Positions 1 to 8,662 of a DNA stretch of 64,000 bases are shown here, one piece after another. Position 1 is the first letter of the stretch. Each line of letters begins with the position of its first letter. A model generated the notes under the pieces. It worked only from the letters and a program-made list of their open reading frames with translations, had not been told where the DNA came from and ran no database searches. The stretch covers positions 1 to 64,000 of the forward strand of contig JAEZKK010000020.1 in NCBI GenBank assembly GCA_023415495.1, in the 5' to 3' direction. A program made the translations under genes and the position numbers. Source of the DNA: Bacteroidota bacterium (GTDB lineage Bacteria; Bacteroidota; Bacteroidia; Bacteroidales; P3).

Positions 1-1
1 A

Positions 2-244
2 GATGTAAATAATGATATATCAGTAAAGCTTTATCCAACCATTATTGATGATGTTCTAAATATTTCTTCCACAGACTATCCTCTGAATATTTCTTTTATT
101 GATATGTTTGGCAGAGAAGTACTAAAAGAAACCCTATACTATGATAAAACAATTAATACCTCTGCACTAAAATCAGGTTACTTCATCTGCAAGCTAACCT
201 CAAAGAACAACAAAACCCTAATTGAGAAAATAATAAAACGATAA
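2..244 (+). CDS. C-terminal end of a type IX-secreted protein (partial)
   Basis: The window opens inside a gene; reading from base 2 gives 80 residues and a TAA stop at 242-244. The residues match a type A sorting domain of the type IX secretion system (PorSS): a KLYPT opening, an ISFIDMFGREV strand, SALKSGYFICKL, and a short basic end (EKIIKR). In this family the domain directs export across the outer membrane and is then removed by the PorU sortase. The passenger part of the protein lies outside the window, so its function cannot be given. The similar domain in the LRR protein ending at 14303 supports the call. Confidence 0.8.
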   Translation, partial: DVNNDISVKLYPTIIDDVLNISSTDYPLNISFIDMFGREVLKETLYYDKTINTSALKSGYFICKLTSKNNKTLIEKIIKR

Positions 245-658
245 TAGTTAAAGAGAAATTGATTCTATCTGAAGAAGATTTGGATAGTTTGAAATATGAT
301 TTCAATTTGGGAAGATGAAAAGGAATGGAAGGAGTATAAGGAAAGTTAGAGATTGAAGTAGAAGAAATAATAAATGTGTAGTGCAGGATAAAATATTAAG
401 CACGTGGGGTGAACAAATGAAAGCAGCAATTTAATTGGCTTTGTAGATATATTAATAAAAAGAAATAAATAAATAGATATAGATGTTTTGAATTTTGGAG
501 TGGAAAATGCAAGTTGTAGACCTTGAAAAACGTCGATTTCAGTAGTGGAATACGTCGATTTCAGTAGTGGAAAACGACGTATTATTACATGAGATATTTG
601 CATTTTTGACCTTTAAATTCAAATAAGAATTTAGAATAATCAATAAAAACTATTTGAT
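245..658. other. Intergenic region with a short-word array, no convincing gene
   Basis: This 414-bp gap has no supportable gene. The first 100 bases are purine-rich and include an 18-codon ATG frame (296-349) full of Glu, Lys and Trp, possibly the tail of a decayed gene. Bases 525-580 hold a repeat array described separately. No clear TAnnTTTG box is seen directly before the HU-like gene. Confidence 0.5.
525..585. repeat. Array a: ACGTCG words spaced 22-23 bp
   Basis: ACGTCG starts at 530 and 552, inside two near-identical units (ACGTCGATTTCAGTAGTGGA). A third copy in inverted orientation (CGACGT) lies at 575-580. Centres are 22 and 23 bp apart. This is the weakest of the five arrays, but its spacing agrees with the others. 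Confidence 0.65.
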
Positions 659-1129
659 ATGCCTATAAAATATTTTATTCAAAAGAGAAAGATTACTAAG
701 AACTCAGTTGCTTACACAAAGTATATTCCAAAAATGCAGTTGGAATCTGTGGTTGGTATTGAAAAAATTGTTGAAAGGGTGGAGAAAAAAAGTAGTATGA
801 GTAGGGGAGATATATTAGGGGTCTTGGCAGAGGTTGAAACTGAATCAGCAGTTTATTTGGAAAATGGACATCCAGTAAAATTAGGAATGTTCGGAACTTT
901 TTATCCAGTGCTGGAGGTTGATTCTGTCGATACTCCTGAGGAGGTTAACAGCAGGTTAATTAAAAGATTAAGATGTGTTTTTAAGCCTTCAAAGAACTTG
1001 AAAAATATATTGAAAAAAGCAGAGTTTCATCTTGGAGATAGAAAGGTAAGAGAAGTTGTAAAAAGAAAAAAGACGAATAAATCTAATCTTATAGGAGGGT
1101 CAAATGCAGAAATGGGGGAATTATTATAG
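659..1129 (+). CDS. HU-like DNA-binding protein, Bacteroidetes HU-HIG type
   Basis: A 156-residue protein of the histone-like family common in Bacteroidetes. It opens with MPIKYFIQKRKI, has a GDILGVLAEVE helix turn, then GHPVKLGMFGTFYPVLE, the beta-arm core that places the DNA-wrapping arms. The family is longer than classical HU (about 90 residues) and begins with a typical MxxKYxxxxR segment. The C-terminus is rich in Lys and Arg and ends in a low-complexity tail without the Ig-like domain some relatives carry. It is expected to act in nucleoid architecture; specific sites are unknown. It sits alone between array a and pyrG. Confidence 0.85.
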   Translation: MPIKYFIQKRKITKNSVAYTKYIPKMQLESVVGIEKIVERVEKKSSMSRGDILGVLAEVETESAVYLENGHPVKLGMFGTFYPVLEVDSVDTPEEVNSRLIKRLRCVFKPSKNLKNILKKAEFHLGDRKVREVVKRKKTNKSNLIGGSNAEMGELL

Positions 1130-1148
1130 ATAAAATTTGATTTTTTAG

Positions 1149-1156
1149 TATCTTTG
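1149..1156 (+). promoter_or_regulatory. -7 promoter box of pyrG (TATCTTTG)
   Basis: A perfect TAnnTTTG box 19 bp after the HU stop. Transcription should start a few bases downstream, which excludes the in-frame TTG at 1154 as the pyrG start because it lies inside the box. No well-spaced -33 TTTG was found. Confidence 0.75.
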
Positions 1157-1183
1157 CAGATTAATCTCATAAACATGTTTGAT

Positions 1184-2791
1184 ATGATTAATACAAGATA
1201 TATATTCGTTACTGGGGGTGTTACTTCCTCCTTAGGCAAGGGGATTATTGCTTCCTCTTTAGCTTTATTACTTAAATCAAGAGGCTATTCAGTCGCTATT
1301 CAAAAGCTTGACCCTTATATTAATGTTGACCCAGGAACTCTAAATCCTTACGAACATGGAGAATGTTACGTTACTGAGGATGGTGCTGAAACAGATTTAG
1401 ACCTTGGACATTATGAAAGGTTTACTAATGTTAGGACTTCTCAGGCGAATAATGTTACTACTGGAAGGATTTACCAAACAGTTATTGAGAAAGAAAGAAA
1501 AGGGGATTATCTTGGAGGTACTGTTCAGGTTATTCCTCATATTACTGATGAAATTAAGAGAAGAATAAAAATTCTTGCAACTGAAAATAAATACGATTTC
1601 TTAATTACTGAAATAGGGGGAACAGTTGGGGATATTGAATCTCTTCCTTTTATTGAAACAGTAAGACAATTGAAATGGGAATTAGGTTCAAGTGCAATGG
1701 TTATCCATCTTACCTATATTCCATATCTTGCAGCAGCAGGGGAATTAAAAACAAAACCTACTCAACATTCTGTTAAATCGATGTTAGAGCAAGGAGTTCA
1801 GCCAGATATTATAGTTTGTAGAAGTGAAAGACCACTTACAGAGGCAATAAGAGATAAGATTGCTTTGTTCTGCAATGTGGATAGATTAAATGTAATTGAG
1901 TCAATTGATGCTTCAACAATCTATGATGTACCTATGCATATGCTTAAGGAAAAATTGGATATTCAGGTATTGAAGAGATTGGGAGTAAGCGTAAAGGGAG
2001 ATCCTGTGCTTGATGATTGGAAGAGTTTTCTTTATAAACATAAGAATCCAAATAATGAAGTTATTATTGGACTTGTTGGGAAATACGTAGAGCTTAAGGA
2101 TGCTTATAAGTCAATAGTTGAAGCCTTTATTCATGCTGGAGCTTCTTTACAATGCAAGGTAAAACTAAAGTGGATACATTCTGAGGATTTGGAAGAATGT
2201 GATGAAAGGGCCATTGAGGAATTATCAGGATTGCATGGAATACTTGTAGCACCAGGTTTTGGCTCAAGAGGAATAAATGGAAAGCTTTGTGCAATTAAGT
2301 TTGCAAGAGAAAATAATATACCTTTCCTTGGAATTTGCCTTGGAATGCAAATGGCGGTTGTGGAATTTGCAAGAAATGTTCTTGGATTTAAGGATGCTCA
2401 TTCTGTGGAGATGTCTCCAAGTACTAAATTCCCAGTAATCGATATGATGGAGGAGCAAAAAGAAATAACAAATATGGGTGGAACTATGCGTTTAGGAGCT
2501 TATCCATGTAAATTAGAAAAGGGTTCTAAGATATTCGAGGTTTATAATAAGGAAGATATTTCTGAACGCCATAGACATCGTTATGAATTTAATAATAAGT
2601 ATTTAAAGGAATTTGCAGATAAGGGAATGATAGCAACAGGGTTTAATCCTAATGCTAATTTGGTAGAGGTTGTTGAATTGAATAATCATCCATTCTTTAT
2701 AGGGGTACAATTCCATCCAGAATATAAATCAACAGTAGAACAGCCACATCCTTTATTTATAAGCTTCGTTAAAGCTGCTATGAAAAAGTAA
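1184..2791 (+). CDS. pyrG: CTP synthase
   Basis: Glutamine-hydrolysing CTP synthase, which aminates UTP to CTP in the last step of pyrimidine nucleotide synthesis. From the ATG at 1184 it is 535 residues, normal for the family. The N-terminal synthase domain begins MINTRYIFVTGGVTSSLGKG, the conserved P-loop. The C-terminal class I glutaminase has its nucleophile in GICLGMQ (Cys385) and His511/Glu513 in QFHPEY. Another in-frame ATG lies at 1175. 1184 is chosen because family members begin almost directly with the TxYIFVTGG segment and the promoter box at 1149 leaves little leader. Its stop codon abuts the uvrB start with no spacer, so the two are probably translated from one message. Confidence 0.95.
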   Translation: MINTRYIFVTGGVTSSLGKGIIASSLALLLKSRGYSVAIQKLDPYINVDPGTLNPYEHGECYVTEDGAETDLDLGHYERFTNVRTSQANNVTTGRIYQTVIEKERKGDYLGGTVQVIPHITDEIKRRIKILATENKYDFLITEIGGTVGDIESLPFIETVRQLKWELGSSAMVIHLTYIPYLAAAGELKTKPTQHSVKSMLEQGVQPDIIVCRSERPLTEAIRDKIALFCNVDRLNVIESIDASTIYDVPMHMLKEKLDIQVLKRLGVSVKGDPVLDDWKSFLYKHKNPNNEVIIGLVGKYVELKDAYKSIVEAFIHAGASLQCKVKLKWIHSEDLEECDERAIEELSGLHGILVAPGFGSRGINGKLCAIKFARENNIPFLGICLGMQMAVVEFARNVLGFKDAHSVEMSPSTKFPVIDMMEEQKEITNMGGTMRLGAYPCKLEKGSKIFEVYNKEDISERHRHRYEFNNKYLKEFADKGMIATGFNPNANLVEVVELNNHPFFIGVQFHPEYKSTVEQPHPLFISFVKAAMKK

Positions 2792-4819
2792 ATGGATTTT
2801 GAATTAGTATCAGAATTTCAACCAACTGGAGACCAGCCCGAGGCAATTGACCAATTGGTAAGGGGAATTGAAGAGGGTAGTAGCTCCCAAGTTTTGGAGG
2901 GAGTGACAGGGAGTGGTAAGACCTTTACTGTAGCTAATGTTATTCAAAGAGTTCAAAAGCCAACCCTTATTATGAGCCATAATAAAACCTTGGCAGCTCA
3001 GCTCTATGGAGAGTTTAAACATTTCTTTCCAAACAATGCGGTTGAATATTTTGTATCATACTATGATTATTACCAGCCAGAGGCATATATAGCCCATACT
3101 AATACCTATATAGAAAAAGATTTACAAATCAATGATGAATTAGAGAAACTAAGACTAAGTGCAGCTTCATCTCTTCTTTCTGGGAGAAGAGATGTGATTG
3201 TGGTTAGCTCTGTTTCCTGTATTTATGGTATTGGTAATCCCGATGATTTTGAAAAAGGAACAATAACTCTAAAGATAGGAGAGAAGATAAATAGGAATGA
3301 TTTTCTTTTAAAACTTGTTGATTCACTTTATTCGAGAAATGAGATAGAGTTTACAAGAGGAAAGTTTAGGGTTAAGGGAGATATAATAGATATTTTCCCA
3401 GCTTACTCTGATTATGCTTATAGAATTAGTTTTTGGGACGATGAGGTTGAAAGTCTTGAAAGCTTTAATCCTCTTGATGGTCGTCAAATAGAGAAAAAGA
3501 ATGAGATTATAATCTATCCTGCAGGTAACTTTATAACAAATAAGAATACTTTGAATGCTGCAATGCTCGAGATTCAAAGAGATATGTTTAAGAGGAGGGA
3601 TTATTTCCAAGAAATTGGACGTCCTTTGGAAGCAAAGAGGTTGGAGGATAGGGTGAATTATGATTTGGAAATGCTTAGGGAGCTTGGCTATTGTTCGGGG
3701 ATTGAAAACTACTCAAGATATTTCGATGGAAGAAAAGAAGGCTCAAGACCTTTCTGTTTGATTGATTATTTCCCTGACGATTTTCTTTTAGTTATCGATG
3801 AGAGCCATGTAACAATTCCTCAGATTAGAGCAATGTATGGAGGAGACCGTTCAAGGAAGGAGTCTCTTGTTGAGTATGGTTTTAGATTACCTTCGGCAAT
3901 AGATAATAGACCTTTGAAATTTGAAGAGTTCCAATCATTACAAAACCAAACTATTTATATTTCTGCAACTCCTTCTCCTTTTGAAATTGAGCAAGCCTCA
4001 GGAGTAGTTGTAGAACAGATTATCAGACCAACAGGACTTTTAGACCCAAGGATAGAGATTCATCCTGCTAAGAATCAAGTAGATGATTTATTAGAAGAGA
4101 TAAGTATTGTTGTAGATAAGGGAGAGAGGGTTTTAGTTACAACACTTACAAAGAAAATGGCAGAGGAGCTAAGCCGATATCTAACTAATCTTGGAATAAG
4201 AAATAAGTATATCCATTCCGATGTTGAAACTTTGGAGAGAGTGGAAATTATGAGGGATTTACGCTTAGGAGTTTTTGATGTATTGATAGGTGTTAACCTT
4301 CTTAGAGAAGGATTAGATTTGCCAGAGGTTTCTTTGGTTGCAATACTTGATGCTGATAAGGAAGGTTTTCTTCGTTCCGATAAGAGTTTAATCCAAACAA
4401 TTGGACGTGCAGCAAGAAATGCTAACTCCAAAGCTATTCTATATGCTGACAAAATAACTGGCTCTATGCAAAGAGCTATGGATGTTAATGAGAAGAACCG
4501 AAGAAAGCAAGCAAAATATAATAAAGATAATAATATTACTCCAACGCAAATTAAAAGAGAGGTCTCTGATATAATTGGTCAGGCAGCAGTTTTGGAAGAA
4601 GTTGAGAAAAACGCTAAGCTCCCACCAACTGATATTCGTTATTATGAAAGCGATATGGATGTAACTAAAGTAGGTGAGGGAGATATTATTTACAAAAATG
4701 AAAAAGATAAGCAAAAGGCTATAAAATCTCTAACTAAGAAGATGAAAGATGCAGCTATGGAATTGGATTTTAAGGCAGCTGCAAAGTATAGGGATGAGAT
4801 TAATAAGCTAAAACAATAA
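2792..4819 (+). CDS. uvrB: Excinuclease ABC subunit B
   Basis: UvrB, the helicase-like damage-verification subunit of nucleotide excision repair that receives DNA from UvrA and recruits UvrC. The 675 residues contain Walker A (GVTGSGKT), the beta-hairpin that inserts between strands (YYDYYQPEAYI), the DESH Walker B, helicase motifs including QTIGRAARN, and the C-terminal UVR coiled coil that contacts UvrC. Length and all motifs are normal. The ATG begins on the base after the pyrG stop, a zero-spacing arrangement implying co-translation. mnmE follows after 13 bp. Confidence 0.97.
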   Translation: MDFELVSEFQPTGDQPEAIDQLVRGIEEGSSSQVLEGVTGSGKTFTVANVIQRVQKPTLIMSHNKTLAAQLYGEFKHFFPNNAVEYFVSYYDYYQPEAYIAHTNTYIEKDLQINDELEKLRLSAASSLLSGRRDVIVVSSVSCIYGIGNPDDFEKGTITLKIGEKINRNDFLLKLVDSLYSRNEIEFTRGKFRVKGDIIDIFPAYSDYAYRISFWDDEVESLESFNPLDGRQIEKKNEIIIYPAGNFITNKNTLNAAMLEIQRDMFKRRDYFQEIGRPLEAKRLEDRVNYDLEMLRELGYCSGIENYSRYFDGRKEGSRPFCLIDYFPDDFLLVIDESHVTIPQIRAMYGGDRSRKESLVEYGFRLPSAIDNRPLKFEEFQSLQNQTIYISATPSPFEIEQASGVVVEQIIRPTGLLDPRIEIHPAKNQVDDLLEEISIVVDKGERVLVTTLTKKMAEELSRYLTNLGIRNKYIHSDVETLERVEIMRDLRLGVFDVLIGVNLLREGLDLPEVSLVAILDADKEGFLRSDKSLIQTIGRAARNANSKAILYADKITGSMQRAMDVNEKNRRKQAKYNKDNNITPTQIKREVSDIIGQAAVLEEVEKNAKLPPTDIRYYESDMDVTKVGEGDIIYKNEKDKQKAIKSLTKKMKDAAMELDFKAAAKYRDEINKLKQ

Positions 4820-4832
4820 AATCATAATAATT

Positions 4833-6221
4833 ATGAACGATTTCGATACAATTTGTGCTTTGGCTACTCCTTATGGCAAGAGTGCAATTGCAGTTATAAG
4901 ATTATCTGGACAAAACTCAATAGAAATTGCTAATTCAATTTTCTTTAATACTAAAGGCGAAAAGGTTTTGGATAATCCAAAGGCTAATAAAGCTTATTTT
5001 GGAAGAGTTATTTTTCAAGAGGAATTGATAGATGAATGTATTATAACTGTATTCAAATCTCCTTTTTCCTATACTGGAGAGGATAGTGTTGAAATTTCAC
5101 TTCATGGTTCTAAGTATATTATTGATAAAACATTAAATGCATTAATTGCTAATGGCTCAAGGATGGCAACAGAGGGAGAATTTACAAAGAGAGCTTTTTT
5201 AAATGGCAAATTAGACCTTTCCCAAGCTGAGGCTGTTGCAGATATTATTAATTCTAATAGCGAAAAGGCTCATGATTTAGCTTTTAAACAGCTTCGAGGA
5301 GGATATAGCCAAACACTAAAAGAATTAAGAACGAGGCTTCTTAATCTTTCTTCATTATTAGAATTGGAATTAGATTTTTCGGAAGAAGATGTGGAGTTTG
5401 CAGATAGAGAAGAATTTAAAACTGCTTTGACTAATATTAAATCAGAGGTAAAGAATCTAATTGACTCTTTTGCTTTGGGTAATGCTTTTAAGAATGGAAT
5501 TCCAATATCTATTATTGGAAAGCCAAATGTTGGTAAATCTACTCTTTTAAATGTGCTTTTAAATGAGGAAAGAGCAATTGTTTCGGATATTGCCGGTACA
5601 ACAAGAGATACTATTGAGGAGAATATTATTATAAAAGGAATAGAATTTAGATTTATCGATACTGCTGGGATTAGACATAGCAATGATAGTATAGAGGCCA
5701 AGGGAATTGAAAGGACTTATCTTTCTGCCAATCAATCTAAGATAATTCTTTATATGATTGATATTACTAATACCAATTTGCAAGATATTAATAAGGAATT
5801 AGAAGACTTGGAAAAGAATGTAAACCTCCAAGATAAAGAGTTAATTCTAATAATTAATAAGTCAGATATTGAAGCTTTAGAAAAAGAGTTCCAAAAAAGT
5901 ATTCATGGCTATAAACCTATATTTATTTCAGCAAAGAAAAGAGAGAATATTGATGAATTGGTAAATAAGATGTTGGAATTATCCCATATTGGAGATATAA
6001 GCAATAAGGTTATGCTTACAAATCAAAGACATTACCAAGAAATGCTAAGGATATTCGAAACAATAGAAATAATAGAAAAAGCATTTGAGAATAATCTCCC
6101 AAGCGACCTAATAGCAATAGACCTAAACACAGCTCTATATCATATAGGCACAATAACAGGAGAAGTAACAAACGAAGAAGTCCTTCACAATATCTTCTCT
6201 CAATTCTGCATTGGAAAATAA
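4833..6221 (+). CDS. mnmE: tRNA modification GTPase MnmE
   Basis: MnmE (TrmE), which with MnmG forms the carboxymethylaminomethyl group on U34 of certain tRNAs. The 462 residues show the N-terminal folate-binding domain (ATPYGKSAIAVIRLSG), a helical segment interrupted by a G domain with GKPNVGKST (G1), DIAGTTRD (G2), DTAGIR (G3) and NKSD (G4), and the family's C-terminal CIGK, whose Cys is characteristic. It probably belongs to the pyrG-uvrB transcription unit, since only 13 bp separate it from uvrB and no promoter box is seen there. Confidence 0.96.
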   Translation: MNDFDTICALATPYGKSAIAVIRLSGQNSIEIANSIFFNTKGEKVLDNPKANKAYFGRVIFQEELIDECIITVFKSPFSYTGEDSVEISLHGSKYIIDKTLNALIANGSRMATEGEFTKRAFLNGKLDLSQAEAVADIINSNSEKAHDLAFKQLRGGYSQTLKELRTRLLNLSSLLELELDFSEEDVEFADREEFKTALTNIKSEVKNLIDSFALGNAFKNGIPISIIGKPNVGKSTLLNVLLNEERAIVSDIAGTTRDTIEENIIIKGIEFRFIDTAGIRHSNDSIEAKGIERTYLSANQSKIILYMIDITNTNLQDINKELEDLEKNVNLQDKELILIINKSDIEALEKEFQKSIHGYKPIFISAKKRENIDELVNKMLELSHIGDISNKVMLTNQRHYQEMLRIFETIEIIEKAFENNLPSDLIAIDLNTALYHIGTITGEVTNEEVLHNIFSQFCIGK

Positions 6222-6230
6222 AATAAGTCT

Positions 6231-6238
6231 TATCTTTG
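6231..6238 (+). promoter_or_regulatory. -7 promoter box of the first Fic gene (TATCTTTG)
   Basis: A perfect TAnnTTTG box in the 36-bp gap after mnmE. It gives the Fic gene its own start with a leader of about 13-15 bases. Confidence 0.65.
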
Positions 6239-6257
6239 ATAAAAATAAATAGCTATT

Positions 6258-7364
6258 ATGAGCGAATTCGATGAATATATACGCAATGGTGAGCCAGATA
6301 AGAAAGAAAAGGCTATATCTTGGAAAACAGCTATTGGGCTTCAAGCTGTAGATGGTTTACAGATTTCTGATTATCTAAAAGATACAGCGGTAAAACATAT
6401 AGAAGGAGATATTAGTATTGATGAAGTAAAAGAACTTATTAATAGTTATTATCAATCTAAGACTGTTCGTACTCCGAATGATGAAGATACAGAAGAAGCG
6501 GATAAGGTTTCTGCTAATATTGCTCGAATATTAAATGAAAAGTCTTTTGCTTATTCAGTAACAGGATTCACTTCTATACATCGAAGACTATTTGAAGGTG
6601 TTTTTAAATTTGCTGGGAATATCAGAGATTATGATATAACAAAGAAAGAATGGGTTCTTTGTGGTGATACTGTATTATATGTTAATGCAGAAGATTTGCA
6701 TAGGGCTATTGAGTATGATTTGGAACAAGAAAAGAATTTCTCATATAAAGGATTGTCTTTAGACGAGGTGGTTTTTCATATAGCTAAGTTTGTTTCAAAG
6801 CTTTGGCAGATACATCCTTTTGGAGAAGGAAACACAAGAACAACAGCTGTATTTATAATCAAATACTTGAGAAGCATTGGTTTTGATGTGAATAATGATT
6901 TATTTGCAGAACACTCTTGGTATTTCCGTAATGCTTTGGTTCGTGCCAATTACCGTAATGTTCGTAAGGGTGTTGAGCCTGATATTAGTTTTTTGATACT
7001 GTTTTTCAGAAATTTAATGATGAACGAAAGCAATGAATTAAAGAATCGGAATATGATTGTGAATACCACATCAGAAATAAAGAAAGAACAAAACCCGACA
7101 AGTACCCGACAAGTACCCGACAAGCTGCCGACAAGTTCAAATGAAGTACATTCATTAATTAAAATATTGGCAGAGCAACAACTCTCGATTAAAGAAATAC
7201 TTGCCGCAATGAATTTGAAAGACCGAGAGAACTTTATGGTAAACTATCTGAATCCTGCTATGAAAGAGGGGGTTGTAGTTATGCTTTACCCTAATAGTCC
7301 TAAGCATCCTCGTCAGAAATATCTACTTACAGATAAAGGGTTAGTAATTTACAATTCAATATGA
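6258..7364 (+). CDS. Fic-domain protein with VbhA-like N-terminus and C-terminal helix-turn-helix
   Basis: A 368-residue Fic protein. Fic enzymes usually transfer AMP (or another nucleotide part) to target hydroxyls. The complete motif HPFGEGNTR lies at 186-194, so the active site looks intact. Residues about 20-65 (AVDGLQ... IEGDISIDEVKELI) resemble the VbhA antitoxin fold fused ahead of the toxin domain, but at the expected inhibitory Glu-Gly there is Asp-Gly (32-33). The C-terminal 80 residues (SIKEILAAMNLKDRENF) look like a winged helix. Between the two is a linker encoded by four 11-bp tandem repeats at 7094-7137. The target is unknown. The stop overlaps the next start by 4 bp (ATGA), suggesting coupling to the flavoprotein gene. 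Confidence 0.85.
   Translation: MSEFDEYIRNGEPDKKEKAISWKTAIGLQAVDGLQISDYLKDTAVKHIEGDISIDEVKELINSYYQSKTVRTPNDEDTEEADKVSANIARILNEKSFAYSVTGFTSIHRRLFEGVFKFAGNIRDYDITKKEWVLCGDTVLYVNAEDLHRAIEYDLEQEKNFSYKGLSLDEVVFHIAKFVSKLWQIHPFGEGNTRTTAVFIIKYLRSIGFDVNNDLFAEHSWYFRNALVRANYRNVRKGVEPDISFLILFFRNLMMNESNELKNRNMIVNTTSEIKKEQNPTSTRQVPDKLPTSSNEVHSLIKILAEQQLSIKEILAAMNLKDRENFMVNYLNPAMKEGVVVMLYPNSPKHPRQKYLLTDKGLVIYNSI
7094..7137 (+). repeat. 11-bp tandem repeat inside the Fic gene linker
   Basis: Four consecutive copies of CCCGACAAGTA or a close variant (starts 7094, 7105, 7116, 7127). Because 11 is not a multiple of three, each copy is read in a different frame, giving PTSTRQVPDKLPTSS. Gain or loss of one copy would shift the frame and remove the C-terminal helix-turn-helix. 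Confidence 0.85.
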
Positions 7365-8602
7365 ATATTGCAATAATAGGAGGGGGTGCGGCAGGTTTTT
7401 TCTTCGCAATAAATCTAAAGCAATTATCTCCGGATACAACTGTAACTATATTTGAAAAAAACAATAAGGTCTTAACCAAGGTATCGGTATCGGGAGGAGG
7501 AAGATGCAATCTTACAAATTCGTTTGCCGGTATAAATTCTTTGCATCAGGCTTATCCACGCGGCGATAAATTACTAAAAAGAGCCTTTAGAGTCTTCAAT
7601 CATTTAGATACATACAAGTGGTTTGAAGATATGGGTGTAAAATTAGTTACACAGGAAGATGATTGTGTTTTCCCTCTCTCACAGAACTCAAACGAAATAA
7701 TCGAATGTTTTCAAAGGCTATCCAAAGAATTAGGAATAATCGTCAAGACCTCTCATAACCTAAGCTCAATTACGTTTAATGATAAATACGCCCTTACCTT
7801 TAATCAAGATAATACAAGGGTTCAATACTTTGATGCAGTAGCAATAACCACAGGTGGAAGTCCAAAGGTAGAAGGGTTAAACTATTTAGAGGCTTTAGGG
7901 CATAAGATTATTCCACCTGTTCCATCTTTATTTACCTTCAATATACCAGAAGACCCTATAAGAGAGTTAATGGGAATAGTTGCAGAGAATACTATTGTGT
8001 CTCTACAAGGCACAAATATTAAAGCCTCCGGAGCTCTTCTTATTACGCATTGGGGAATGAGTGGACCAGCAATATTGAAATTATCATCCTATGGTGCAAG
8101 GATAGTAAACGATAAGCAGTATAGATTTAATATACTTATAAATTGGGTAAATGAAGTTAATTGCGATATTCTTACCGACTACCTTAACTCCATTGCTTGT
8201 AAGAATCCAAATATGAAGGTTTCAAACGTAAGACCCTATGATATATCATCAAGGTTATGGCATTTCTTACTTAATAAAGCTGAAATACCATTGGATAGAA
8301 AGTGGGGAGAACTTGGTAAAAAAGGCATAAACAAGATAATGAACAGGCTAAGTAATGATGAGTATTCTGTTCATGGCAAGGGTTCTTTCAGAGATGAATT
8401 TGTGACAAGTGGAGGAGTGAGCCTTGAGTCAATAAACTTTAACACTATGGAAAGCAAGAGTTGCAAAAAACTGTATTTTGCAGGCGAGGTATTGGATATA
8501 GACGGCATAACCGGAGGCTTTAACTTCCAAGCAGCATGGACAACAGCATATATAGCCGCCAAAGCAATAAGTCAACGACATAACAACTTTATTTATCTTT
8601 GA
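7361..8602 (+). CDS. HI0933/BaiN-family NAD(P)/FAD-dependent oxidoreductase
   Basis: A 413-residue flavoprotein of the HI0933-like family (annotated variously as BaiN, RdsA or aminoacetone oxidase family). It begins with the Rossmann dinucleotide motif IAIIGGGAAG, followed by the family signature VSGGGRCNLTN. It ends with GEVLDIDGITGGFNFQAAWTTAYIAA, which closes the FAD site. Real substrates of most members are unsettled, so no reaction is assigned. Its start overlaps the stop of the upstream Fic gene by 4 bp. Confidence 0.9.
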   Translation: MNIAIIGGGAAGFFFAINLKQLSPDTTVTIFEKNNKVLTKVSVSGGGRCNLTNSFAGINSLHQAYPRGDKLLKRAFRVFNHLDTYKWFEDMGVKLVTQEDDCVFPLSQNSNEIIECFQRLSKELGIIVKTSHNLSSITFNDKYALTFNQDNTRVQYFDAVAITTGGSPKVEGLNYLEALGHKIIPPVPSLFTFNIPEDPIRELMGIVAENTIVSLQGTNIKASGALLITHWGMSGPAILKLSSYGARIVNDKQYRFNILINWVNEVNCDILTDYLNSIACKNPNMKVSNVRPYDISSRLWHFLLNKAEIPLDRKWGELGKKGINKIMNRLSNDEYSVHGKGSFRDEFVTSGGVSLESINFNTMESKSCKKLYFAGEVLDIDGITGGFNFQAAWTTAYIAAKAISQRHNNFIYL

Positions 8603-8632
8603 TTTGTTATTATGTTTTAGAAAAATAATGTT

Positions 8633-8640
8633 TATCTTTG
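8633..8640 (+). promoter_or_regulatory. -7 promoter box of the second Fic gene (TATCTTTG)
   Basis: A TAnnTTTG box 22 bp before the Fic ATG. A second copy at 8594-8601 overlaps the end of the preceding flavoprotein gene, where it also encodes the last codons, so the downstream copy is the likelier promoter. Confidence 0.65.
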
Positions 8641-8662
8641 CTCCTACGAATGATAAACGGTT

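Noticed and set aside
296..349. 18-codon ORF after the type IX-secreted protein
   Set aside because: Too short to support; it may be the tail of a decayed gene, but there is nothing to compare with.
346..603. 85-residue minus-strand ORF in the first intergenic region
   Set aside because: It runs across repeat array a, has no promoter box or homology that I recognise, and its residues are low-complexity Phe, Ile and Tyr.
1154..1183. TTG start extending pyrG upstream
   Set aside because: The codon lies inside the TATCTTTG promoter box, so it would not be in the transcript.
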